Assembly: GCA_028869135.1 (NCBI GenBank)
Contig: JAGWTC010000001.1
Span: forward strand, 165,916-229,915
DNA length: 64,000 bases
Reading direction: 5' to 3'
From: Rhodocyclaceae bacterium
GTDB taxonomy: Bacteria > Pseudomonadota > Gammaproteobacteria > Burkholderiales > Rhodocyclaceae
Shown here piece after piece: positions 1 to 7,537 of this stretch (position 1 is the stretch's first letter; every line of letters starts with the position of its first letter). Below the pieces are notes generated by a model, which searched no databases, had not been told where the DNA came from, and worked only from the letters and a program-made list of their open reading frames with translations. The position numbers were made by a program, and so were the translations under genes.

Positions 1-1350
1 CACTTCGAGCACCTGATCAATCGACGGCGATTGCGGCTGGCCGAGCAAGGCCACGCGCAGCGGAATCGCCACCGCCGGCATCTTGACGCCGTGCGCGGCC
101 ACGGTTTCCTTGATCGCAGCGCTCAGATTAGGCGCCACCCACTCGCTCACGGCGGCAAGCTTCTCCGCCAAAGTCGCCAGCGCGGCCTTGGCCGCTTCGG
201 TCAGATGCTGGGCCCTGACTTCTTCGGACGCATGCACGGTCACGCAGAAGGGGTGAATGGCGTCGGCCAGTTCGTTGAGACTGCTGACGCGCTCCTTGTA
301 CAGCGCAACCGCGCGCTCGAGGTCAAGTGCCGTCGAAGTATCGACCCCCTGCCCGGCCAGACGCTTTTTCGCCTCCGCAGTCAGGCGCGCATTGTCGGCG
401 GCCTTGATGTACTGGGCATTCAACCAGTTGAGCTTTTCGGTATTGAACTGCGCCGCCGACGCGGTGATGTGATCGAGATCGAACCACTGCACGAACTGCT
501 CCATGCTGAACAGCTCTTCGTCCCCGTGCGACCAGCCGAGACGCGCCAGATAATTCAGCACCGCCTCCGGCAGATAGCCGTCTTCGTCGTACTGCATCAC
601 GCTGACGGCGCCGTGGCGCTTGGAGAGCTTCTGGCCGTCGTCGCCGAGGATCATGGACAGATGCGCGTACTGCGGCACGGTTGCGCCGAGCGCGGACAGC
701 ACATTGATCTGGCGCGGCGTGTTATTGACGTGGTCGTCGCCGCGGATCACATGGGTGATGCCCATGTCCCAGTCGTCGACGACGACGCAGAAGTTGTAGG
801 TCGGCGTGCCGTCGGCGCGCGCGATGATGAAGTCGTCGAGCTCCTCGTTGGCAATCTCGATGCGTCCCTTGACCTGATCTTCCCAGGCGACCACGCCCGT
901 GGTCGGATTCTTGAAGCGGACGACAGGCTCGACTCCGGCGGGAACGGAAGGCAGCGTCTTGCCGGCTTCAGGGCGCCAGCGGCCGTCGTAACGCGGCTTT
1001 TCCTTCTTCGCCTCCTGCTCGGCGCGCAGCGCGTCGAGTTCTTCCTTCGAGGTGTAGCAGTAATAGGCGCTGCCGTCCTTGAGCATCTGCTGGATCACTT
1101 CCTTGTAGCGATCCATGCGCTGCATCTGATAGAAAGGACCTTCGTCGTGCGCAAGGCCCAGCCAGTTCATGCCGTCGATGATGGCCTGCACCGCTTCCGG
1201 CGTGGAGCGCGCAACGTCCGTGTCCTCGATGCGCAGAATGAAAGTCCCGCCGTGGCGACGGGCATAGGCCCACGAAAACAATGCGGTGCGCGCGCCGCCG
1301 ATGTGAAGAAAGCCGGTGGGACTGGGAGCGAAACGGGTACGGACGGTCAT
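1..1350 (-). CDS. gltX: Glutamyl-tRNA synthetase (C-terminus cut by window edge)
   Basis: Charges tRNA-Glu with glutamate in the cytoplasm. The ATG at 1350 opens [19 protein letters not shown], the class I synthetase N-terminus with a HIGH-type signature. [10 protein letters not shown] (KMSKS-type) motif is encoded near 620-640. The reading frame stays open for 450 codons to the window edge; the usual bacterial length is about 465-470 residues, so only the last few residues and the stop should be missing. It is divergent from the tRNA-Val gene. Identification is firm. Whether it is the discriminating or non-discriminating type cannot be decided here. Confidence 0.95.
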   Translation of the reverse strand, partial: MTVRTRFAPSPTGFLHIGGARTALFSWAYARRHGGTFILRIEDTDVARSTPEAVQAIIDGMNWLGLAHDEGPFYQMQRMDRYKEVIQQMLKDGSAYYCYTSKEELDALRAEQEAKKEKPRYDGRWRPEAGKTLPSVPAGVEPVVRFKNPTTGVVAWEDQVKGRIEIANEELDDFIIARADGTPTYNFCVVVDDWDMGITHVIRGDDHVNNTPRQINVLSALGATVPQYAHLSMILGDDGQKLSKRHGAVSVMQYDEDGYLPEAVLNYLARLGWSHGDEELFSMEQFVQWFDLDHITASAAQFNTEKLNWLNAQYIKAADNARLTAEAKKRLAGQGVDTSTALDLERAVALYKERVSSLNELADAIHPFCVTVHASEEVRAQHLTEAAKAALATLAEKLAAVSEWVAPNLSAAIKETVAAHGVKMPAVAIPLRVALLGQPQSPSIDQVLEV

Positions 1351-1412
1351 GTGCGTGGCAATTCGAATGCGTCTAAAGCCGGCCATTTTACTGCATGCCG
1401 CCATCGCCACGT

Positions 1413-1441
1413 TTGACCAAATCCGCCAGTTGTGGTCTAAT
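1413..1441 (+). promoter_or_regulatory. Sigma-70-like promoter of tRNA-Val
   Basis: TTGACC at 1413-1418 and TCTAAT at 1436-1441 are separated by 17 bases, a near-consensus -35/-10 pair. It lies 45 bases before the tRNA, between the divergent gltX start and the tRNA. Confidence 0.65.
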
Positions 1442-1485
1442 TCGCGCCCTCGATAGAGGAAACGACATTCGTCCTTCCTTCAATC

Positions 1486-1560
1486 GGGCGGTTAGCTCAG
1501 CGGTAGAGCACTGCCTTCACACGGCAGGGGTCACTGGTTCGATCCCAGTACCGCCCACCA
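1486..1560 (+). tRNA. tRNA-Val (anticodon CAC)
   Basis: A full cloverleaf can be drawn. The acceptor stem GGGCGGT pairs with ACCGCCC, the D arm has GCTC/GAGC, the anticodon stem CTGCC/GGCAG encloses loop TTCACAC (anticodon CAC, reads GUG), the T arm is ACTGG-TTCGATC-CCAGT, and an encoded CCA ends at 1560. It is a single tRNA with its own promoter and terminator. Confidence 0.96.
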
Positions 1561-1577
1561 AACACACAGCAGTTCAC

Positions 1578-1604
1578 GGGCCGAACAAAACTGTCGGCCC
1601 TTTT
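1578..1604 (+). terminator. Rho-independent terminator after tRNA-Val
   Basis: Stem GGGCCGA (1578-1584) pairs with TCGGCCC (1594-1600) around a 9-nt loop and is followed by TTTT. It ends the tRNA transcript before the Hsp70-like gene. Confidence 0.7.
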
Positions 1605-1639
1605 GATTTCCGGGCCCATCGTTGCGGCCCTTTCATTGC

Positions 1640-2905
1640 ATGGCCACCACAATACCTGCCCCCGCCTGCGGCATCGACTTCGGCACGTCCAACTCCACCG
1701 CGGCGCGCATGTGCGCCGGTCGCGCCGAGCTGATGCCGCTCGAAGACGGAAAAGTCACCTTGCCGTCAGTGGTGTTCTTCAATGCCGAAGACGAACAGAC
1801 GCGCTACGGCCGCGCCGGACTGACCGAGTACCTGGCCGGCTACGAAGGCCGCCTGATGCGCTCCCTGAAGAGCCTGCTCGGCAGCAGCCTGATCGACGGG
1901 CAGACCGAGGTCAATGGCCGCGCCCTGCGCTTTCGCGAATTGCTGCAGCAGTTCATCGGCGAGCTCAAGCATCGCATCGACCGCCACAACGGCCAGCCTT
2001 TCGAGCGCGCCGTGTTCGGGCGCCCGGTCTTCTTCGTCGACGACGACTCCGTTGCCGACAAGGCGGCCGAGGACACGCTCGCGGAAATCGCGCGCGATCT
2101 CGGCTTCCGCGAGGTGAGCTTCCAGTACGAACCGATCGCCGCCGCCTATCACTACGAAACCACGATACAGAAGGAAGAGTTGGTGCTGGTCGCCGACATC
2201 GGCGGCGGCACTTCCGACTTCTCGCTGATCCGCCTCTCGCCGAAGCGCGCGCACCATGCCGAGCGCAAGGACGACGTGCTGGCCAACGGCGGCGTGCATA
2301 TCGGCGGCACCGACTTCGACCGCCAGTTGAGCCTGGCCGGCGTCATGCCGCTGCTCGGCTATCGCAGCCAGCTCAAGAGCGGCCGCGAAATGCCTTCGAA
2401 CATCTTCTTCAATCTGGCCACCTGGCACACCATCAATTCGGCCTACACGCGGCAGACCATGGCCGAGCAGCGGGAACTGGCGCTCGATGCCGCCGAACCG
2501 CAAAAGACCGCCCGCCTGATCAAGCTGCTCGACAAGCGCGCCGGCCACTGGCTGGCCAACGAAGTCGAACATGCCAAAATCGCTCTGTCCGATCAGGCCA
2601 ACGCCACCCTGCGCCTGGATACGCTGGAAACGGGGCTGGAGCAGATACTCGAGCGCAGCACCTTCGAAACCGCCAGCGTGCCGCTGCTGGACCGCGTCGC
2701 CGACACGGTCGCCGCCCTGCTCAAGGATGCCGGCATCGCCGCAGGCGATATCGACACGATCTTGTTTACCGGCGGCTCCAGCGGCATTCCGCGCCTGCGC
2801 GCCCAGATCGCGGCCCTGTTGCCGCAAGCGCGCGCCGTCGAATGCGATCTATTCGGCAGTATCGGCGCCGGCCTCGCGGTGGAGGCCGGGCGTCGCTACC
2901 GCTGA
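1640..2905 (+). CDS. yegD: Hsp70-family protein, YegD-like
   Basis: Actin-fold ATPase related to DnaK and E. coli YegD, whose function is not established. The N-terminal CGIDFGTSNSTAA is the phosphate-1 loop, VADIGGGTSDFSLI the phosphate-2 loop, and LFTGGSSGIPRLR the C-terminal adenosine-binding motif. At 421 residues it covers the nucleotide-binding domain only, close to YegD (about 450), with no DnaK substrate-binding domain. I chose the ATG at 1640 because it sits just before the first conserved strand; a TTG at 1622 is in frame. It appears to be monocistronic. The family is clear, but no substrate or partner can be named. Confidence 0.85.
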   Translation: MATTIPAPACGIDFGTSNSTAARMCAGRAELMPLEDGKVTLPSVVFFNAEDEQTRYGRAGLTEYLAGYEGRLMRSLKSLLGSSLIDGQTEVNGRALRFRELLQQFIGELKHRIDRHNGQPFERAVFGRPVFFVDDDSVADKAAEDTLAEIARDLGFREVSFQYEPIAAAYHYETTIQKEELVLVADIGGGTSDFSLIRLSPKRAHHAERKDDVLANGGVHIGGTDFDRQLSLAGVMPLLGYRSQLKSGREMPSNIFFNLATWHTINSAYTRQTMAEQRELALDAAEPQKTARLIKLLDKRAGHWLANEVEHAKIALSDQANATLRLDTLETGLEQILERSTFETASVPLLDRVADTVAALLKDAGIAAGDIDTILFTGGSSGIPRLRAQIAALLPQARAVECDLFGSIGAGLAVEAGRRYR

Positions 2906-3033
2906 ACGTGGCGCCGCGCCAAAGCCGAAATCACGCCTCGCCCCGAACCGTGCGCCGCAGGCAATGCAAGCGCCCGCAACTCCGGCTTGCCTGGCCGCTC
3001 TGCCAGCGCACCCTGTGAAGCGAAAGAGCGCAG

Positions 3034-3074
3034 CGTGGATAACCCACAGAAGCCATGGATAACCCTGTGGATAA
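3034..3074. promoter_or_regulatory. DnaA-box-like repeat cluster
   Basis: Three similar 9-mers lie close together in the same orientation. 3066-3074 is TGTGGATAA, the exact reverse complement of the consensus DnaA box TTATCCACA. 3034-3042 (CGTGGATAA) has one mismatch and 3054-3062 (CATGGATAA) has two. An AT-richer stretch with T-runs and a GATC follows at about 3105-3150. The 337-base gap 2906-3242, between the convergent yegD-like and mgtA genes, holds no convincing gene. Whether DnaA binds here is inference. Confidence 0.4.
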
Positions 3075-3242
3075 GCCATGAGCAAGCGGACTAGTTCCTT
3101 CTCTTGTTTGGACTTTTTTCAAATGCCGCATTTTTAGGCAATCGATCATTTCCATCACGCGGCTGTAACAAGACCGCCATGAGATTGCAGCGAACACCTC
3201 AACCCGATCTGCTGCGCTCGCTCAAGCCGGCCGCGGGTTTGG

Positions 3243-6008
3243 CTATTGCCAGCCGAAGCGTCTGCCGTAGTAGGACTTCATGGCCTGGGTCAGCGCCATG
3301 TAGCCGGCCAGGATCAGTGCCAGAACGGGGAAGTAGGCCAGCGGCAATGCCTGCAGTTTGAAGTAATGCGCGATCGGCCCCATCGGCAGGAAGATTGCGA
3401 TGCTCATGGTCGCCAGCGTGGCGATCAGGAGCGGCGTCCCCGGCCAGCTCTGGACGAAGGGCACCCGCCGTGTGCGGATCATGTGCACGACCAGCGTCTG
3501 CGTCATCAGCCCTTCGACGAACCAGCCCGACTGGAACAGCGTCTGGTGCTCGGGCGAATTGGCGCCGAACACGAACCACATGAGCAGATAGGTCGTGATA
3601 TCGAAGACCGAGCTGACCGGGCCGAAGAACAGCATGAAGCGGCCGATATCCGCCGGGTCCCAGCGCTGCGGAGCGGCCACCAGCTCGTCGTCCACGTTGT
3701 CGAACGGAATCGCGGTCTGCGAGAAATCGTAGAGCAGGTTCTGCACCAGCAGATGCATCGGCAGCATCGGCAGGAAGGGAATGAAGGCGCTCGCCACGAG
3801 TACCGAGAACACGTTGCCGAAATTGGAACTGGCCGTCATCTTGATGTACTTCAGCATATTGGCGAAGGTCTTGCGCCCCTCGACTACGCCCGCCTCCAGC
3901 ACCATCAGGCTGCGTTCCAGCAGGATGATGTCGGCCGCCTCCTTGGCAATGTCCACAGCCGTATCGACGGAGATGCCGATGTCGGCGCTGCGCAGGGCCG
4001 GCGCATCGTTGATGCCGTCGCCCATGAAGCCCACGACATGGCCGTTGTGCTTCAGGGTGCGGACGATGCGATCCTTGTGCGCGGGCGTCAGCCTGGCGAA
4101 GATCGTATGCGTCTCGACTGCATCAGCCAGCGCCGCATCGTCCATGCGCTCGATATCGGCGCCGAGCAGAATGCCGCCCACGCCAAGGCCGACTTCGCGG
4201 CAGATCTTGGCGGTGACCAGTTCGTTGTCGCCGGTCAGCACCTTGACGCCGACCCCGTGCGCAGCCAGCGCTTCCAGCGCCGGCGCGGTGCTTTCCTTGG
4301 GCGGGTCGAGAAATGCCACATAGCCGATCAGGGTCAGGCCGGCTTCGTCGGCGATAGCGTAAGTCTCCTGTGTCGACGGCGTCTCGCGCGTGGCCACGGC
4401 GACAACGCGCAGGCCATCCTCGTTGAGCGCGCTGGTCACGGCACGGATACGACCCAGCAATTCGGGGCCGAGCGCCTCGTCCCTGTCGCCGTGGCGGACA
4501 CGCTCGCACACCGACAGGATTTCCTCCACTGCGCCCTTGCAGATCAGCACATGGTGATCGTCATGCTCGGCCACGATGACCGACATGCGGCGTCGCTGAA
4601 AATCGAAGGGCACCTCGTCGACCTTGCGAAAGTTCCGCGCCGGGTCGAGGTCCAGATGCACGTCGGTATGCTCCAGCACGGCAACGTCGAGCAGGTTCTT
4701 GAGCCCGGTCTGATAGTAGCTGTTGAGGTAGGCCGCCTCCAGAACGGCATCCGACTCCTCGCCCCAGACGTCGATATGCCGGGCCAGAAAAATCCTGTCC
4801 TGCGTGAGCGTGCCGGTCTTGTCGGTGCACAGCACGTCCATTGCGCCGAAATTCTGGATCGCGTCGAGGCGCTTGACGATGACCTTCTGGCGCGACAGCA
4901 CGACAGCGCCCTTGGCCAGCGTGGAGGTCACGATCATCGGCAGCATTTCCGGCGTCAGCCCGACAGCGACCGACATGGCGAAGAGAAAGGCCTCGGTCCA
5001 GTCGCCCTTGGTGAAGCCGTTGATGAACAGCACCAGCGGCGACATCACGAACATGAAACGAATCAGCAGCCAGGCCACCTTGTTCACGCCAGCCTGGAAT
5101 TGCGTGGGCGCACGGTCGGTCGCGGTCACGCGCTGCGCCAAGGCGCCGAAATAGGTGCGGCTGCCGGTGTTCACCACCACCGCGGTAGCCGAGCCCGAGA
5201 CGACATTGGTGCCCATGAAGACGATGTTGTCGAGTTCTAGGGGATTGCTCGCGGCCGGGTCGCGCTGCTCGACGAACTTCTCGACAGGCAGCGATTCGCC
5301 GGTCATGGCCGCCTGGCTGACAAAGAGATCCTTTGCCGCCAGGACGCGACAATCGCCCGGAATCATGTCGCCGGCCGAAAGCAGCACCACGTCGCCGGGC
5401 ACCAGCTCCACGATCGGGACTTCCGCGCGACGCGCGGCGCGCGGATGCAGTTGAATGTCGAAGTAGCGACGGGCGTCCTCGGCCGCATCTTCGGACAGAT
5501 CGCGGCGCATGACGGTGGCGGTGTTGCTGACCATCGCTTTCAGCCGGTCGGCTGCGATCGTCGACTTGCGCTCCTGCCAGAAGCGGATCGCGACCGACAG
5601 CACAACCATGGTGCCGATGACCAGGGTCGCCTTCATGTCCTCGGTCAGGTAGGAAACAAGCGCCAGCAGCGTCAGCAGCAGATCGAACGGCGTCTTGTAG
5701 CAGTGCCAGAGATGCAGCCACCAGGGCAGGGGTTTTTCCTGCTCCACCTGATTGCGGCCCACCTGTTCGCGTATGGCTTCGGCACGCGCTGCGCTGATGC
5801 CATCCGGGTGGCTGTCGAGCCGGGCCAGCACGGCCTCGGGGCTGCCGTCAGACGCCTGGATCAGCGATTGCGCCAGCGAATCCGGCATCTCGCGGCTGAG
5901 CGAAGCGCCGGAAATGCTGTCGAGCAGCGCCAGGCGGCGGAAGTGCCGACCGAGGCCGCGAGTGCGGATAAAGCCGGCGAAGAGTCCTTTAAGAAGCGTG
6001 AATTTCAT
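3243..6008 (-). CDS. mgtA: P-type Mg2+-importing ATPase, MgtA/MgtB family
   Basis: Inner-membrane P-IIIB ATPase that imports Mg2+. At 921 residues it matches the family length (about 900). The N-terminal cation-ATPase domain is followed by membrane segments near residues 105-145. The actuator motif TGES is at about 236-239, a PEM-type motif (LTPEMLP) at about 351, the phosphorylation motif DKTGTLT at about 396, and MGDGINDAP at about 665. Paired membrane helices follow to the C-terminus. Start ATG at 6008, preceded by a purine-rich AGGGGGG at good spacing. It sits behind a leader of about 300 nt with several hairpins and its own promoter, which suggests Mg2+-dependent control as in enteric mgtA. 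Confidence 0.93.
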   Translation of the reverse strand: MKFTLLKGLFAGFIRTRGLGRHFRRLALLDSISGASLSREMPDSLAQSLIQASDGSPEAVLARLDSHPDGISAARAEAIREQVGRNQVEQEKPLPWWLHLWHCYKTPFDLLLTLLALVSYLTEDMKATLVIGTMVVLSVAIRFWQERKSTIAADRLKAMVSNTATVMRRDLSEDAAEDARRYFDIQLHPRAARRAEVPIVELVPGDVVLLSAGDMIPGDCRVLAAKDLFVSQAAMTGESLPVEKFVEQRDPAASNPLELDNIVFMGTNVVSGSATAVVVNTGSRTYFGALAQRVTATDRAPTQFQAGVNKVAWLLIRFMFVMSPLVLFINGFTKGDWTEAFLFAMSVAVGLTPEMLPMIVTSTLAKGAVVLSRQKVIVKRLDAIQNFGAMDVLCTDKTGTLTQDRIFLARHIDVWGEESDAVLEAAYLNSYYQTGLKNLLDVAVLEHTDVHLDLDPARNFRKVDEVPFDFQRRRMSVIVAEHDDHHVLICKGAVEEILSVCERVRHGDRDEALGPELLGRIRAVTSALNEDGLRVVAVATRETPSTQETYAIADEAGLTLIGYVAFLDPPKESTAPALEALAAHGVGVKVLTGDNELVTAKICREVGLGVGGILLGADIERMDDAALADAVETHTIFARLTPAHKDRIVRTLKHNGHVVGFMGDGINDAPALRSADIGISVDTAVDIAKEAADIILLERSLMVLEAGVVEGRKTFANMLKYIKMTASSNFGNVFSVLVASAFIPFLPMLPMHLLVQNLLYDFSQTAIPFDNVDDELVAAPQRWDPADIGRFMLFFGPVSSVFDITTYLLMWFVFGANSPEHQTLFQSGWFVEGLMTQTLVVHMIRTRRVPFVQSWPGTPLLIATLATMSIAIFLPMGPIAHYFKLQALPLAYFPVLALILAGYMALTQAMKSYYGRRFGWQ

Positions 6009-6316
6009 GTTTTCCCCCCTGCCGCTCCGTGCTCCGGGCTAACGGCAAGCTGCCATGCGGGCGGAGCGCGGACGACGACGGACGAGGGCCATTCGAACAT
6101 GGCCACCCGCACATACAGCCCGGCCAGACATCCGGCCCGCAAAGGCAAACGCAAAATGGGAAAGCAGACGCGGCACACCGTGCCGTCAGAAACTGCTACC
6201 CGCCAAATCTGGCAAGGCAGCAGTCGGGGAAAAGCCGACAGTTACCTTGCCTGTGTCGTGTCGATGCAAGATCGACAACTGGAACTGTCCACAGGTGGTA
6301 CTCCGAAAATCAAGAC
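6009..6316 (-). promoter_or_regulatory. Structured 5' leader of mgtA (candidate Mg2+-sensing leader)
   Basis: From the predicted start of transcription near 6316 to the mgtA ATG there are about 308 nt without a convincing long gene. Four hairpins can be drawn: TGTCGAT/ATCGACA at 6259-6277, GTCGG/CCGAC at 6223-6239, an interrupted stem of about 12 pairs at 6192-6224, and CGGCAC/GTGCCG at 6171-6185. Some of these overlap and would be mutually exclusive. Long leaders with alternative structures control mgtA in enterobacteria; extending that to this sequence is inference. The rest of the gap up to the hlyD-like gene (6352-6444) holds a palindrome, CGGCTTAAGCCG, at 6390-6401. Confidence 0.45.
6242..6292 (-). 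CDS. Possible mgtA leader peptide (16 codons)
   Basis: A GTG at 6292 opens a 16-codon frame, MDSSSCRSCIDTTQAR, ending in TAA at 6242. GGAG lies at 6304-6301, 8 nt before the GTG. The 7-bp hairpin 6259-6277 falls inside this frame, so translation would prevent it from forming. The peptide is not proline-rich like enteric MgtL and may be fortuitous; position and ribosome-binding site are the only support. Confidence 0.3.
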   Translation of the reverse strand: MDSSSCRSCIDTTQAR

Positions 6317-6322
6317 GGGCGA

Positions 6323-6351
6323 AGTGTAATCGCGACCCGAAACACTTTCAA
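6323..6351 (-). promoter_or_regulatory. Sigma-70-like promoter of mgtA
   Basis: Read on the minus strand, TTGAAA (6351-6346) and TACACT (6328-6323) are separated by exactly 17 bases. This places the start of transcription near 6316 and gives mgtA a long leader. No PhoP box could be assigned with confidence. Confidence 0.6.
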
Positions 6352-6444
6352 TCCGCGCTGGCTGAAAATTGATTGCAAAAAGTATCCACCGGCTTAAGCC
6401 GCAGGCGGCGTCGAGGGGGAGACGTGCGGATGGATACCGCAGCC

Positions 6445-7323
6445 TCAGCCCCCGGCTGAAGAAGCCGCCTTCACCACCACGGTGCAGGTCGTACCGGCGA
6501 CGAGCATGCGCCCTTCCGGCAGCTTGTCGAGGCGAACGCGCACCGGCACGCGCTGCGCCAGGCGCACCCAGTTGAAGGTGGGGTTCACATCGGCGAGCAG
6601 CTCGCGGCCGGTGGCGGCATCGCGGTCGGTGATGCCGCGCGAGATGCTTTCGATATGCCCCGTCAGCGTGGCCTGCCCGTCGAGCATGCGAACCTCGACC
6701 GGATCGTTCACGGCCAGATAGGGCAGCTTGGTCTCCTCGAAATAGCCGAACACATAGAAGGAATTGCTGTCGATGACGGCCAGCTTGGCGCTGCCGGCGC
6801 TCGCGTAATCGCCGACATAGACGCGCAGATTGGTGACATAGCCGTCCACCGGCGCCCGCACCTCGGTGCGCTCCAGATTGAGTCTGGCGGTATCGCGCGC
6901 CGCCAGTACGGCCAGGTACCTGGCACCGGCCATCGATGACAGCGAGGCGGCGGTCTCGCGGTTCTCGCTGGTGACGATGGAGCTGTCGAGGCCGGCGCGG
7001 CGCGCCGCTTCGCGGCTGCGCATGGTCTTGTCGGCCTGCTGGCTGGCCAGCTCCGCCTCGGTCTGGGCCAGCGTGTTGGCGTAGCGGCTCTTGTCTATTG
7101 TGAACAGCAGGTCGCCCTTGTGCACGAGCTGGTTGTCGCGCACCGCCACGCTGGTGACAATGCCGGAAACGTCGGCGGCGATATTGATGACGTCGGCCTT
7201 GACGCGTCCGTCGCGCGTCCACGGCGAATACATGTTGTCGTTCCACAGATAGCGGGCGACCACGATGGCGACGAGCAGGATGACGGCAGTGACGACATAG
7301 CGCAGACGGGATGAGGCTCTCAT
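6445..7323 (-). CDS. aaeA: HlyD/EmrA-type periplasmic adaptor of the efflux pump
   Basis: Membrane fusion protein of 292 residues. One N-terminal membrane helix (about residues 9-26) is followed by biotinyl-lipoyl-like halves (VSGIVTSVAVRDNQLVHKGD early and VRAPVDGYVTNLRV later) around a coiled-coil hairpin. Last gene of an operon, 13 nt after the DUF1656 gene and downstream of the FUSC pump; this pairing is that of AaeA with AaeB and AaeX. It would connect the inner-membrane pump to the outer-membrane factor encoded at 10159-11631. The substrate is unknown; aromatic acids are plausible by analogy with Aae. Start ATG 7323. Confidence 0.85.
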   Translation of the reverse strand: MRASSRLRYVVTAVILLVAIVVARYLWNDNMYSPWTRDGRVKADVINIAADVSGIVTSVAVRDNQLVHKGDLLFTIDKSRYANTLAQTEAELASQQADKTMRSREAARRAGLDSSIVTSENRETAASLSSMAGARYLAVLAARDTARLNLERTEVRAPVDGYVTNLRVYVGDYASAGSAKLAVIDSNSFYVFGYFEETKLPYLAVNDPVEVRMLDGQATLTGHIESISRGITDRDAATGRELLADVNPTFNWVRLAQRVPVRVRLDKLPEGRMLVAGTTCTVVVKAASSAGG

Positions 7324-7336
7324 GATGGTGCTTTCT

Positions 7337-7537
7337 CTATTTGATCAGCAGGGCGTTGAGCAGGCCGAACACACAGATCAGCATGCAGATGCGAAACAGC
7401 GAGCGGTGCCAGACGTAGCGATATACGCCGTAATGGCCGCAAGCCCAGTCGAGGCCGATGTGCACGACTGCGCTGAGCAGGAATACCGGCAGCAGCCCGG
7501 GCACGAGCGCACCGAGAAAATCGAATTCACGCGGCAT
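7337..7537 (-). CDS. aaeX: DUF1656 small membrane protein, AaeX-like
   Basis: A 66-residue protein beginning MPREFDFLGALVPGLLP, with two hydrophobic helices (about 10-28 and 46-64). The composition and motif match DUF1656/AaeX, which is found next to FUSC pumps. Its start lies 11 bases inside the end of the FUSC gene, so the two are probably translationally coupled. The function of this family is not known. Confidence 0.85.
   Translation of the reverse strand: MPREFDFLGALVPGLLPVFLLSAVVHIGLDWACGHYGVYRYVWHRSLFRICMLICVFGLLNALLIK

Noticed and set aside
3034..3150. Chromosomal replication origin
   Set aside because: DnaA-box-like repeats alone are not enough; none of the usual origin neighbours is present, so only a possible DnaA-binding cluster is claimed.
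2931..3197. Short frames between the yegD-like gene and mgtA
   Set aside because: No ribosome-binding site, no recognisable domain, and they cover the DnaA-box-like repeats; more likely non-coding.
3246..5240. Long plus-strand frame opposite mgtA
   Set aside because: Antisense shadow of mgtA; the product is rich in His, Gln and Arg with no domain.
6098..6329. Plus-strand frame starting MATRTYSPARH in the mgtA upstream gap
   Set aside because: Basic, low-complexity product without a good ribosome-binding site, antisense to the predicted mgtA leader and promoter.
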